DNA of 38,831 bases. Origin: GWC2-45-44 sp041661665. Lineage in GTDB: Bacteria > Planctomycetota > Phycisphaerae > Sedimentisphaerales > UBA12454. The translations under genes and the position numbers were made by a program. The notes below the pieces were generated by a model. It had not been told where the DNA came from. It did no database searches and was given only the letters and a program-made list of their open reading frames with translations. The stretch's first letter is position 1, and each line of letters starts with the position of its first letter. Shown here piece by piece: positions 14,063 to 22,753 of the stretch. The stretch is from the NCBI GenBank assembly GCA_041661665.1, contig JBAZTW010000024.1:1-38831 (forward strand). The letters run 5' to 3'.

Positions 14063-14824
14063 CTATTCCGGGTACACCAATTTAATATTATACTTATCAA
14101 AGAACTTGCACCATTCAGCCGCTGGCCTTTTTTCCGTTATAATCGTTGATATCGAACGTATGCTCGTAGTCTTATACAGCGCAGGCTTGTCGAATTTACT
14201 GCTGTCTGCAAGCAGGATTGCCCGTTTGCTGTTCTTTACCGCCAGCCCGAAAATACTTGCGCTCTCGACGTCTATCGAGGTGAACCCGAAATCTCTGCTC
14301 ATCCCGTCTGTGCCGACAAATACCGTATATCCTCTCAGCCTGTCGAGGGTTTGATACGCTATAGGCCCTATGCAGTCCATCCTGTCGGGCCGGTACTTGC
14401 CGCCAAGCATAAGAACATTCAGCCCCGGTGCGTTGAGCTCTTCTGCGATTCGAACTGAATTCACGATAATTGAAACGGATTTTTTTGCCCGCAGATATTG
14501 TGTCATTTCAAAACACGTTGTGCCGGAGTCTAAAAATATCTGGTCGCCGTCTTTTACCATCTCTGCCGCAAGCTGGGCTATCGTCTTTTTCGCCTCGACA
14601 TTCCGCTGTGATTTGGAAATGAACGAATAGTCCGAATTTTTTGCAAGAAACGCGCCGCCGTGAGCAACATCCAGCAGCCCTTCTTCAGAGATTGCCTGAA
14701 TATCCCGGCGTACCGTCGCATCGCAAACGCCAAGTTCCTTAGCCATTTCTGTTACCGACACAAAACCATTCTTAATGGCCGCCGATATTATTTTTTCTTT
14801 TCTTTCTTTTATATTCAGAAGCAT
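14063..14824 (-). CDS. DeoR/GlpR-family transcriptional regulator
   Basis: A 253-residue repressor-type protein. The N-terminal winged helix-turn-helix (about 6-58) reads KERKEKIISAAIKNGFVSV, TEMAKELGVCDATVRRDI, with the DeoR signature EEGLLDVAHGGA. The C-terminal part is the DeoR sensor domain, an isomerase-like fold that usually binds a sugar phosphate: FLDSGTTCFEM, VNSVRIAEEL, LMLGGKYR, GTDGMSRDFGFTSIDVESA and LLADSSKFDKPA. It is co-directional with E1, about 570 bp upstream, so it may control the dehydrogenase locus. The inducer is unknown. The ribosome binding site is weak (AAGAGA). The C-terminus (KLVYPE) abuts pyrimidine-rich repeats. Confidence 0.9.
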   Translation of the reverse strand: MLLNIKERKEKIISAAIKNGFVSVTEMAKELGVCDATVRRDIQAISEEGLLDVAHGGAFLAKNSDYSFISKSQRNVEAKKTIAQLAAEMVKDGDQIFLDSGTTCFEMTQYLRAKKSVSIIVNSVRIAEELNAPGLNVLMLGGKYRPDRMDCIGPIAYQTLDRLRGYTVFVGTDGMSRDFGFTSIDVESASIFGLAVKNSKRAILLADSSKFDKPALYKTTSIRSISTIITEKRPAAEWCKFFDKYNIKLVYPE

Positions 14825-15594
14825 AAAGCATCTCTTTCGTTTTCTCTACCGCCAGTTCCCTGTCATTTCGACCTTTCCTTTGTCATTTCGACCCCCGCAG
14901 CGGGGGGAGAAATCTTTTTAAATTCCTTACTTCCACTATTCACTTTGTTTCAGAGCCCCAAGCGTAAGCGCGGGGTCATTTGTTCAGAGCCCAAGCGACA
15001 GCGCAGGGTGTTTTACTTAGCCCCCTGGCCTGCCAGGGGGTTCTTTTTAATCCGCCGCCCGCTGTCATTTCGACCGACCTGTGGTGAGCGAAGTCGAACC
15101 AAGGGAGAAATCTTTTTAAATTCCTTATTTCCACTATTCACTTTGTTTCAGAGCCCCAAGCGTAAGCGCGGGGTCATTTGTTCAGAGCCCAAGCGACAGC
15201 GCAGGGTGTTTTATTCAGAGCCCCAAGCGTAAGCGCGGGGTCATAAAATTCCCATCGCCATCGGCGATTCCACCAATCTTCAATCTTCACTTTTCAATTT
15301 TCATTCTTTATCCGCGTAATCCGCGTAATCAGCGTTTCCGGTTTCTTCGTGCCTTTGCCTGTCCCGCCATAGCTTTTGGCAAAGACGGAAGCGCAGGGTG
15401 TTTTATTCAGAGCCCCAAGCGTAAGCGCGGGGTCATAAAATCCATCGCCATCGGCGATTCCACCAATCTTCAATCTTCACTTTTCAATTTTCATTCTTCA
15501 ATCCGCCGAAGCCGATTCCACATTCTGACTTCTGTCTTCTGTATTCTACATTCTATATTCTTTTTTTGCTGATAACTGATAACCGATAACTGAA
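14825..15594. repeat. Dense repeat block between the DeoR and restriction genes
   Basis: No gene is seen in 770 bp. A segment of about 100 bp (AAATCTTTTTAAATTCCTTA, TTCACTTTGTTT, CAGAGCCCCAAGCGTAAGCG, CAGAGCCCAAGCGACAGCG) at 14910 recurs about 198 bp later at 15109. A second pair (CATCGCCATCGGCGATTCC plus TCTTCAATCTTCAC) occurs at 15253 and 15443. The TTAGCCCCCTGG hairpin is at 15018-15044. The block ends in GATAACTGATAACCGATAAC next to the restriction gene's stop. Confidence 0.8.
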
Positions 15595-18500
15595 TTACTG
15601 TTCTTCCACTATCCCTATTTCCTCCGGCGTTAAATCGTACAACTCATAAACCAATTTATCAATCTTACTTTCAAGCTCGCTTGTATCCGCCTTAGGGGCT
15701 CTCTTTTTAACGGTTAATATCTTATCAACCAACTCGACAAATGGCTTCTGCAATTCTCCAGAAACTTTCATCAAAGGAATCTGAGACAATGGCTCTGCGT
15801 CAACCTGAAAATTATTCCCTTGTTTCTTGCCTTTATGGTCTAACCAGAATTTTACTAATTTGCTATTCAGTAAAGCGGTTAAATACTTCGTATTTACTTC
15901 CTCGGTTTTTATTACATAAAAAGCAGCCGAAACATAACAGGGAAAATTTGTATAGGTAAAAACTGGTTCTTTAGGACTTTTACGAATAACCATTATCTTT
16001 TCACCGTTGAAAAAATCTTCTTTTCTTGCACGGTGCAGACCATATGGCTTATTGTCGGATGTTATCACTTTAACAAATTTGTCTAAATGCCGCTGTATTG
16101 CGGGATAAGGCTTTATAATTTCAATCTTTTTGAAATCAGAAGTTGTATAAATTATCCATTCTTCATTTTCGTTGTTTGCCCAATATTTATGCAACTGCTT
16201 ACTTGTATAATAAGGTTTTATTAAATCATCAACCTCTTTCTTTGTCAGTTTTAACTGTTCAAGCTCTTTATGTGCCAATGCAAAAATGCCTTGTCCAATT
16301 CTGAATTCATTCCCAGCTTTTTCTAACATTTTTTTTGCAACTCTGTCATGATGGGAATGTATGCCATTTATAAGCTCTCTTTTACTTAGCATAAAATTCG
16401 AGTTCTCTTTTATCTTTGACAGCACCACATCTGCTTGTTTATCAGAAAAAGTAAAAGATTGGTCTATCATATCGTTCCGGTTGAATCGCGCGCTTATTCC
16501 TAAGACTTTTGCCGTGTTAATTTTGTCTCTATCGCATAAAATATCAATCGGCTTGAAATTATCTTCTGAGTTAATGACTTTTCTATAATCAAAATTATAC
16601 TTGTCAGAATTTGGGTCTTTTTTCAGCATCAATATCATTGTTTGTATTGAGGCTTCGCCAAACACCATAAAATCATTAAAATCTATCAATTTCAGAATTT
16701 TGCTGAAGCGGGTAATCTTATTTCGCAGCCTCATAGCTCCATAATTAGTCCCCCAGTTGTTTGTTGCGATAAAACAGAAATGAGCGTTGTCTTTTAGCAG
16801 GTCTAAGCCAAGTCCGCAGAATAAATACCAAATATCCATTTTGCCGCGATAAACCTCTAAATCCCGCAAACCGTCAAAAACAGTTTTATCGTCATTTTCT
16901 TTAATGTATGGCGGATTGCCTATTATAATATCGAAGCCTGTGAACTTGGAAGTCTCATCCTCAAGAACTTCCGGAAATTCAAATCTCCATTCTAAGGCAG
17001 CTTGTTTTATTTTTTCGACCTCATTCTTTTTCACTTCTGCCGTCAATTTGTCAATTTTCATCTTTTTTAAGGATAGCTTTTTCTCTCTCGATTTCTTTTC
17101 CTCCGCCGATTCATCAAATAATTTAGGGGTAAGCAATTCTCTGTATTCTTTCGATAACTTGCCAAGTTCTTTCAGTTTCGGGCTTTCATAAAGAGGACTT
17201 GCCTGAAACTTCTTTTTCACATTATCAATAAAACTCCGCATCTTATTTCTGACTTCCTTGTCATTCGCGCGCTTGTATAGCGATACGCTGTCCTTGTATC
17301 GCCTTAGATTTATATCGCCGTCAAAAATCATTCTTATGTCGCTATTGATGGGCAAAAAGCTTATCAGCGAGTTCCCGCATTTTATATTTATATCGATATT
17401 CGGAAGCGTCTCAAGCTCGCTGTCGTCTTTATAATATGCGTTTTTCAAAAGCTCAATCCACAGCCGCAATCGGCAGATATTTACCGAGTTCTGGTTTATA
17501 TCTACGCCAAATAGACAGTTCTCAATTATTGTCTGCTTTTCGTGAAAAAGCATTTTTTGAATTCTTTTGGCCTCTCTGTTTTCCGGCTCGTATCTAAAAA
17601 AATCGCCATTATTATCAAGAATTACAAGTTCGTCATTCTCGACATCAACTAAATAATCTCGCAGCGGTTTGCCGCTATCGTCCATAAGAATTCCAAGCTC
17701 TGCTTTGATTGCAATAATCTCGTTGAGCGCGGAAACAAGAAAATGCCCGCTGCCTACCGCAGGGTCGCATATTCTTAATGAATTGATAATCTGGTTATAC
17801 TTATCAAGGTCAGCCTTCTTATAAATACCGGCGGTATAATTTTTCAACTCCCCAAAATTAGCGCTGTTAAAATCTGTTTGCTCCCTGAACTTCTGCATAA
17901 CAGCTCTGCGGATTGTCTCCCTGCACATATACATTGTGATAAATCCAGGCGTAAAAAATGAGCCGTCTTTATAACCGTTTATTTTCTCAAATATCAAGCC
18001 GAGCACAGATGCGTTTATCAGCGTCTTGTTTTCTTCCGCTATCTCTTCTTTGCCCTCTGACGAAAAATCATAAGCGTCTAAAAAATTAAAAATGTACTCC
18101 AGCGTATTAATCTTTTCGTTATTACTTTTTACCGCTGTCTTTTTATATAGTGGCAAACTTGTATCGTCCGGCAGATTGCCTATGAAAATCGTTTGCTTCT
18201 CAAGCTCTGTTGGCTCAAATAACGAACTGTTCAGGTACGGCACGTTTGGAAACTTTTTCTGCGATGTTTTCCCTCTGTTTTTCGCCTCGACCGCCAGTAC
18301 CTGAAAGAACAAAGTATTTAGGTCATCATAGCCTGATATTTTTTCTTTATTGATAAAAATATAATCCTTGCTCTTTTGATGATAACCTACAATCTGTGAT
18401 TCCAAAAGTTTAAGAAAAAGTATTCTGTTCACCCACGTTATAGCAAGCTCTAATGCGATATTAAAAAGCTGTTCTTCCTGATTTTCGCCAAACTGCCGAA

Positions 18501-19395
18501 TATCTTTTATTTGTGAGAGCTTGTCAGAAAATTTAATTTGTGTTATTGCCGCCTCAATAAGCGAAGCGTCATTGCGATTTCCATTTATTTTACGCCGAAT
18601 CAGATTCTTGCTTTTTTCTTTGTACTCCTCAAGGCCGATTATATGAAGCAATTCGTTATAGAACTCTTTGTTTAGTATATTGCTGTCATTCGCAGGTTGA
18701 AGTTTAAGCAAATGTATCGGTGAAAGTATTTTTTGCAGTTCTATTAGTTTTCTATCGCCTGTCTCAGTTTGGTTTTTAAGGTGCTTTTCATAATCGCGAA
18801 TATCAAATTTTACAAATTCTAATTTTGCCTGTTCAAGTACAGGGCTGGCTATTTCCTTGTAGAACAACTCTGTTTTTTCAGAAGTTAAACGTCTTTCGGC
18901 AAAATCATTATAATTCTTTATAAGTTTAGGGGTTTCTAACTTCTGAAACTCTTTTGCGTCAAAGATAAACCATTCATAAAAATTAGTTGCTATGAGATGG
19001 TTAATCTCAAAATTTTTGTTTGTAACTCTTTCTCTCAGAAAATATAGCAGAAGTTCCTGTGTTGCTTTTTTATTTAAATTATTAACCGTCGGCATCTCAG
19101 TTTTGTTGCCGGGGTTTTTTACTTCGATAATAACTCCGACACTTGAAGTTTGGCTCTTGTCATTATGTATGGCAAGGTCGATTCTTTCTTTTGTATTTAT
19201 GTAATAATCCGAAAATGCGGTGTTTTTAAGAAAATCCTTAAGTAAGCCTTTGTGGTGTTCTTCGGATTCCTTGGGATTAGCGTTATCAAGCATTATTACA
19301 AGGTGCTTTTTAAGAGTATCAATTTCCTCTCTGGTTGGCCTTTGTTTTCTAAATGCTTTTGTAAGCGATTGTTTTATATCTATTTGTCCGCTCAT
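15595..19395 (-). CDS. Type IIG (Eco57I-like) restriction endonuclease-methyltransferase fusion
   Basis: A 1266-residue single-chain enzyme that methylates adenine at its target and cuts nearby when the site is unmethylated. The N-terminal nuclease of PD-(D/E)xK type reads ERIDLAI (Asp73) and IIEVK (Glu91, Lys93). A helical linker follows. The methyltransferase core has the AdoMet motif DPAVGSGHFLVSALNEI near 543 and catalytic NPPYIKE near 824. A C-terminal recognition region ends with the family's IDKLVYELYDLTPEEIG. It is A/T-richer than its neighbours and flanked by repeat blocks and by a relic of a sister gene, all signs of recent gain. It separates the E1/DeoR arm from the E2-E3 arm of the dehydrogenase locus. 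No separate specificity or helicase gene is nearby, as expected for Type IIG. The recognition site cannot be read. Confidence 0.92.
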   Translation of the reverse strand: MSGQIDIKQSLTKAFRKQRPTREEIDTLKKHLVIMLDNANPKESEEHHKGLLKDFLKNTAFSDYYINTKERIDLAIHNDKSQTSSVGVIIEVKNPGNKTEMPTVNNLNKKATQELLLYFLRERVTNKNFEINHLIATNFYEWFIFDAKEFQKLETPKLIKNYNDFAERRLTSEKTELFYKEIASPVLEQAKLEFVKFDIRDYEKHLKNQTETGDRKLIELQKILSPIHLLKLQPANDSNILNKEFYNELLHIIGLEEYKEKSKNLIRRKINGNRNDASLIEAAITQIKFSDKLSQIKDIRQFGENQEEQLFNIALELAITWVNRILFLKLLESQIVGYHQKSKDYIFINKEKISGYDDLNTLFFQVLAVEAKNRGKTSQKKFPNVPYLNSSLFEPTELEKQTIFIGNLPDDTSLPLYKKTAVKSNNEKINTLEYIFNFLDAYDFSSEGKEEIAEENKTLINASVLGLIFEKINGYKDGSFFTPGFITMYMCRETIRRAVMQKFREQTDFNSANFGELKNYTAGIYKKADLDKYNQIINSLRICDPAVGSGHFLVSALNEIIAIKAELGILMDDSGKPLRDYLVDVENDELVILDNNGDFFRYEPENREAKRIQKMLFHEKQTIIENCLFGVDINQNSVNICRLRLWIELLKNAYYKDDSELETLPNIDINIKCGNSLISFLPINSDIRMIFDGDINLRRYKDSVSLYKRANDKEVRNKMRSFIDNVKKKFQASPLYESPKLKELGKLSKEYRELLTPKLFDESAEEKKSREKKLSLKKMKIDKLTAEVKKNEVEKIKQAALEWRFEFPEVLEDETSKFTGFDIIIGNPPYIKENDDKTVFDGLRDLEVYRGKMDIWYLFCGLGLDLLKDNAHFCFIATNNWGTNYGAMRLRNKITRFSKILKLIDFNDFMVFGEASIQTMILMLKKDPNSDKYNFDYRKVINSEDNFKPIDILCDRDKINTAKVLGISARFNRNDMIDQSFTFSDKQADVVLSKIKENSNFMLSKRELINGIHSHHDRVAKKMLEKAGNEFRIGQGIFALAHKELEQLKLTKKEVDDLIKPYYTSKQLHKYWANNENEEWIIYTTSDFKKIEIIKPYPAIQRHLDKFVKVITSDNKPYGLHRARKEDFFNGEKIMVIRKSPKEPVFTYTNFPCYVSAAFYVIKTEEVNTKYLTALLNSKLVKFWLDHKGKKQGNNFQVDAEPLSQIPLMKVSGELQKPFVELVDKILTVKKRAPKADTSELESKIDKLVYELYDLTPEEIGIVEEQ

Positions 19396-20064
19396 CTACA
19401 TTTTCCTATCGCTTTGTTTTTCAAAAAATCCGTGTTAATCCGTGTCTAAAAAAATAAAATTCCCATCGCCTGTCCCGCTATATGCGGGGTGCAGTTTTTC
19501 TTTAAGGCTCAATCCCAGAGGGATAAAAATTCAATGCGAAAGTTCCAGAAGCCAGTTTACTTGCTGAAGAACTTAGCATCGAATTTTACAGGTGCGTTCT
19601 CGCACCGCCTTAAAACAAAAGTTATCCGTGTTAATCCGTGTCTAAAAAAAATAAAATCTCATCGGCGAAGCCGATTCCACAAATCTTCAATCTTCAATTT
19701 TCAATTTTCATTCTTTATCCGCGTAATCAGCGTAATCAGCGTTTAAATAAATCCAAATTCCGCCGAAGCCGATTCCACAAATCTTCAATCTTCAATTTTC
19801 AATTTTCATTCTTTATCCGCGTTTCCGGTTTCTTCGTGCCTTTGCGATTTTGTGCCTTTTTTACGAAAACTCGTAAAAACAACAACATTTCGTGTAAGTT
19901 CGTGTTCATTCGTGGCTATTTCTTATTCAATTCTAACAAAAATTTTGTAAAATTCAACAAAATCTTACAAGAATTTGTCGTTTTCGTGTAACTTTATGTT
20001 TGATTTTTGTCGTTTTATGTAGTATTTTTGTAATATATTCATACTTGATATAAGGGTATGGTTT
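19396..20064. repeat. Repeat-rich gap between the restriction gene and E2
   Basis: No gene is seen. The sequence is a string of dispersed motifs: TCCGTGTTAATCCGTGTC (19429, 19626), GCCGATTCCACAAATCTTCA repeated at 19671 and 19767 with the same A/T tail, ATCCGCGTAATCAGCG, TTCTTCGTGCCTTTGCGA (19832), and TTCGTGTAAGTTCGTG (19890). The promoter for the E2-E3-MDR operon must be at the right end; none was convincing. Confidence 0.7.
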
Positions 20065-20065
20065 C

Positions 20066-20097
20066 GTAGGGTGGGCTTTAGCCCACGCGGTTTTTTT
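20066..20097 (+). promoter_or_regulatory. Hairpin plus T-run directly upstream of E2 (possible attenuator)
   Basis: GTGGGCT (20071-20077), TT, AGCCCAC (20080-20086) form a perfect 7-bp stem, then GCGG and seven T (20091-20097). This is a copy of the GTAGGGTGGGC repeat family. It sits 20 bp before the E2 ATG. Placed in the 5' leader it could act as a terminator or attenuator; the 4-base gap between stem and T-run weakens this. Confidence 0.45.
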
Positions 20098-20117
20098 ACC
20101 TGTTAAGGAAGTAAAAT

Positions 20118-21293
20118 ATGGACAAAAAAGTAATTCCAATCCTAATGCCGCAGGCCGGCCAATCTATGGAAGAGGGCACAATTCTCTCCTGGAAGGCCAA
20201 AATTGGCGATAAAATCGCGGTTGGCCAGATTATTTTCGAAATAGAAACCGACAAAGCCACTATGGAAGTCGAGGCGGTTGATGCGGGCAGACTATCCAAA
20301 ATCGTGGTCAGCGAAGGCCAAATCGTCCCTGTAAAGACTCCGGTCGCCTATCTGGCCGACAGCGACAGCGATGTCGAAGCCTTTTTGGCTGGACAAACTG
20401 CTCCTAACTCTGTTCCAGATAAGAAGTTAGAAAAACCAATAATCCAGACAGTAACAATAGAACAGACAAAAGTCGAAGCTTCTCGACAAAAAGTTTCACC
20501 TGCTGCTCGGAAACTTGCCGAGCAGAAAGGTATTGATACATCGTCAATATCGGCGGGTTCAGGCATTGGCGGGCGAATCATAACTAATGACCTGCAAAGC
20601 AGTTCTGACAAATCCACTCCTTCGCAGCCCGTTGCCGCTCCCAAAATGAGTAAGATGCGAAAAGTAATTGCCGAAAGACTTACTTTCTCAAAACAGAATA
20701 TCCCGCATTTTTACATCAAACTCACCATTGATGCCAGGGAGCTTTTCAGCCTATATAAGAAGACAAAACCGCAATTACTATGCAGCGTAAATGATTTTGT
20801 TATAAAGGCTTGCGCTAAAGCCATCAGGCAGCACGCCTCTTTCCGCAGTCAGTATAAAAACGAGCAGATTGTCGAATTTCCAAACGTCAACATTGGTGTT
20901 GCGGTTGGTCTTGATGATGGCCTTGTTGTGCCGGTGGTGCTTGATGCCGACAAAATGGACTTAAAGGCTTTAGCCGCAAGGGTTAAGGTTATTATCGAAA
21001 ACGCTCGAAATGGCAAAATTGAGGGTATGGGACAGGGTGTTTTCACAATAACCAACCTCGGTATGTTTGGAACCGAAGAATTTAGTGCGATTATCAACCC
21101 CCCTGAATCCGCGATTTTAGCCGTCGGCGCAATCCGCGAAAATATTAAAGTTGAAAATGGCGCGATGCAGCCCACGCGGCTGATGACACTTACGCTCAGT
21201 GTAGACCATAGAGTAATTGATGGTGTTGCAGCGGCGAAATTTTTGCAAACAATAAAAGAACTTCTCGAAAAACCGGAAGTTTTATTGAATTAA
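20118..21293 (+). CDS. Dihydrolipoyllysine acyltransferase (E2) of a 2-oxoacid dehydrogenase complex
   Basis: A 391-residue E2. The lipoyl domain (1-80) has the lipoylated lysine in EIETDKATMEVEA. A peripheral-subunit-binding domain (about 120-160) reads SPAARKLAEQKGID and GSGIGGRI. The acyltransferase domain (about 180-391) ends in VDHRVIDGVAAAKFLQTI, with the HxxxDG active-site motif. It takes the acyl group from E1 and passes it to CoA. The ATG at 20118 follows TAAGGAAG at good spacing. The stop is 12 bp before lpd, so the two are one operon. It has a single lipoyl domain. Pyruvate, branched-chain and acetoin E2s cannot be told apart by eye. Confidence 0.92.
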   Translation: MDKKVIPILMPQAGQSMEEGTILSWKAKIGDKIAVGQIIFEIETDKATMEVEAVDAGRLSKIVVSEGQIVPVKTPVAYLADSDSDVEAFLAGQTAPNSVPDKKLEKPIIQTVTIEQTKVEASRQKVSPAARKLAEQKGIDTSSISAGSGIGGRIITNDLQSSSDKSTPSQPVAAPKMSKMRKVIAERLTFSKQNIPHFYIKLTIDARELFSLYKKTKPQLLCSVNDFVIKACAKAIRQHASFRSQYKNEQIVEFPNVNIGVAVGLDDGLVVPVVLDADKMDLKALAARVKVIIENARNGKIEGMGQGVFTITNLGMFGTEEFSAIINPPESAILAVGAIRENIKVENGAMQPTRLMTLTLSVDHRVIDGVAAAKFLQTIKELLEKPEVLLN

Positions 21294-21305
21294 GGGTTTA
21301 AAATA

Positions 21306-22706
21306 ATGTCTGAATATTTTCAGGTTGCTGTAATAGGCACAGGCCCCGGTGGTTATATTGCGGCATTAAAAGCGGCACAATTAGGCGCAACAGTTGCGGT
21401 TATTGAAAAACATCAATATGTCGGCGGAACCTGCCTAAACTATGGCTGTATTCCATCCAAGGCGCTTTTGGCGTCGGCAGACCTTTTGCATAAGATTAAG
21501 AATGCTAATACATTAGGCGTGAAAGTCGATGGCAGTGTAAGTTACGATTGGCCGGCGATTCAGCAGCGAAAAGACAAGGTTCTTGCCAAGCTTCGAGGCG
21601 GAATAAAAGGCCTTTTCACCTCAAGAAAAGTCAAACTTTTTCAGGCCGAAGCAAAATTCGCAGGTCAGGGCAAATTGCAACTGGCAGACCAGGCTGGTCA
21701 GATTCAGGAAATCACTGCAGATAATATCATAATTGCCTGTGGTTCAATACCTTCAGTGATTCCGGGCTGGCCGACAGATAAAAATTTCGTTTGTACTTCC
21801 GATGAGGCTCTGCATTGGCAGCAATTGCCAAAACGTCTTTTAATTGTCGGCGGCGGCGTAATCGGCTGCGAATTCGCCTGTATGATGGTTGAATTCGGGG
21901 TTGAAGTTTCGATAGTTGAAATGATGCCGGGCTTGCTTCCTGAAATGGAAGCTGAACTTGGACAGGGACTTGCGGGCATATTCAAAAAGAGAAATATAAA
22001 TATTTTCACTGGTGTAAAAGTCGAAAATCTCGAAATAGCCGGCGACGCTGTAAAAGCGACAATTACCGGCGGACAGGTTATTGAGGCTGATAAAGTTCTT
22101 GTTTCAACAGGCAGGAGACCAAACACCGCACAACTCGGACTTGAAACTGTCGGTATTCAAACCGATAGAGGATTTATAAGAGTAAATGATAAAATGCAGA
22201 CCGCTGTAAATGGCGTTTATTGCATAGGCGATGCCAACGGCAGATGTTTGCTGGCTCACGCGGCAAGCGCACAGGCGGTTGTCGCAGTGGAAAACGCACT
22301 TGGGCATAATAGCGATTTTAATCTTCCTGTTCCCTACGCTGTTTATACTTTCCCTGAAATCGCATCTGTTGGTATAACAGTCAAACAGGCACAGGACCGA
22401 AATATTCCGGTAAAAATCGGCAAATTCCCAATCGGCTATTTGGGCAAGGCAATGGCGGTCGGCGAAGAAGCCGGCTTTGTAAGCGTAATCCGTAATGCTG
22501 ACAGCGGCGAATTGCTCGGCGTTCATATTCTCGGCCATAACGCAACAGAAATGATTCATTCGGCCGCTGCGATGATTGGTATGAAGGGTTCAGCCAAGGA
22601 TTTGGCAGAGATGATTTTCGCACATCCTACGATGAGCGAAGCAGTTAAAGAAGCTGCGGAAGATAGTTTTGGCGCTGCATTGCATTTGCCGGCGAAGAAG
22701 ATTTAA
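21306..22706 (+). CDS. lpdA: Dihydrolipoamide dehydrogenase (E3)
   Basis: A 466-residue flavoprotein that reoxidises dihydrolipoamide on E2 and reduces NAD+. The FAD-binding GTGPGGYIAALKAAQLG is at the N-terminus and the redox disulfide is in GGTCLNYGCIPSK (Cys44 and Cys49 by count). The NAD-binding motif is GGGVIGCEFA. The second FAD motif is in GVYCIGDANGRCLLAHAAS. The dimerisation domain carries the active-site pair in AHPTMSEAVKEA (His then Glu). It follows E2 at 12 bp and precedes the MDR dehydrogenase at 47 bp, so it is dedicated to this complex rather than being a general housekeeping copy. Confidence 0.96.
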   Translation: MSEYFQVAVIGTGPGGYIAALKAAQLGATVAVIEKHQYVGGTCLNYGCIPSKALLASADLLHKIKNANTLGVKVDGSVSYDWPAIQQRKDKVLAKLRGGIKGLFTSRKVKLFQAEAKFAGQGKLQLADQAGQIQEITADNIIIACGSIPSVIPGWPTDKNFVCTSDEALHWQQLPKRLLIVGGGVIGCEFACMMVEFGVEVSIVEMMPGLLPEMEAELGQGLAGIFKKRNINIFTGVKVENLEIAGDAVKATITGGQVIEADKVLVSTGRRPNTAQLGLETVGIQTDRGFIRVNDKMQTAVNGVYCIGDANGRCLLAHAASAQAVVAVENALGHNSDFNLPVPYAVYTFPEIASVGITVKQAQDRNIPVKIGKFPIGYLGKAMAVGEEAGFVSVIRNADSGELLGVHILGHNATEMIHSAAAMIGMKGSAKDLAEMIFAHPTMSEAVKEAAEDSFGAALHLPAKKI

Positions 22707-22753
22707 AATGTATTATCTCCAAGTGATATTTTAAGGAAAGTATAAGGTTATTT

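Noticed and set aside
14660..15232. Plus-strand 190-codon frame
   Set aside because: It covers the antisense of the DeoR start and then repeat units; its internal peptide repeats simply mirror the DNA repeats.
21169..21179. Another copy of the AGCCCACGCGG repeat inside E2
   Set aside because: Only 11 bases match, with no hairpin partner, in a normally conserved coding segment; chance is likely.
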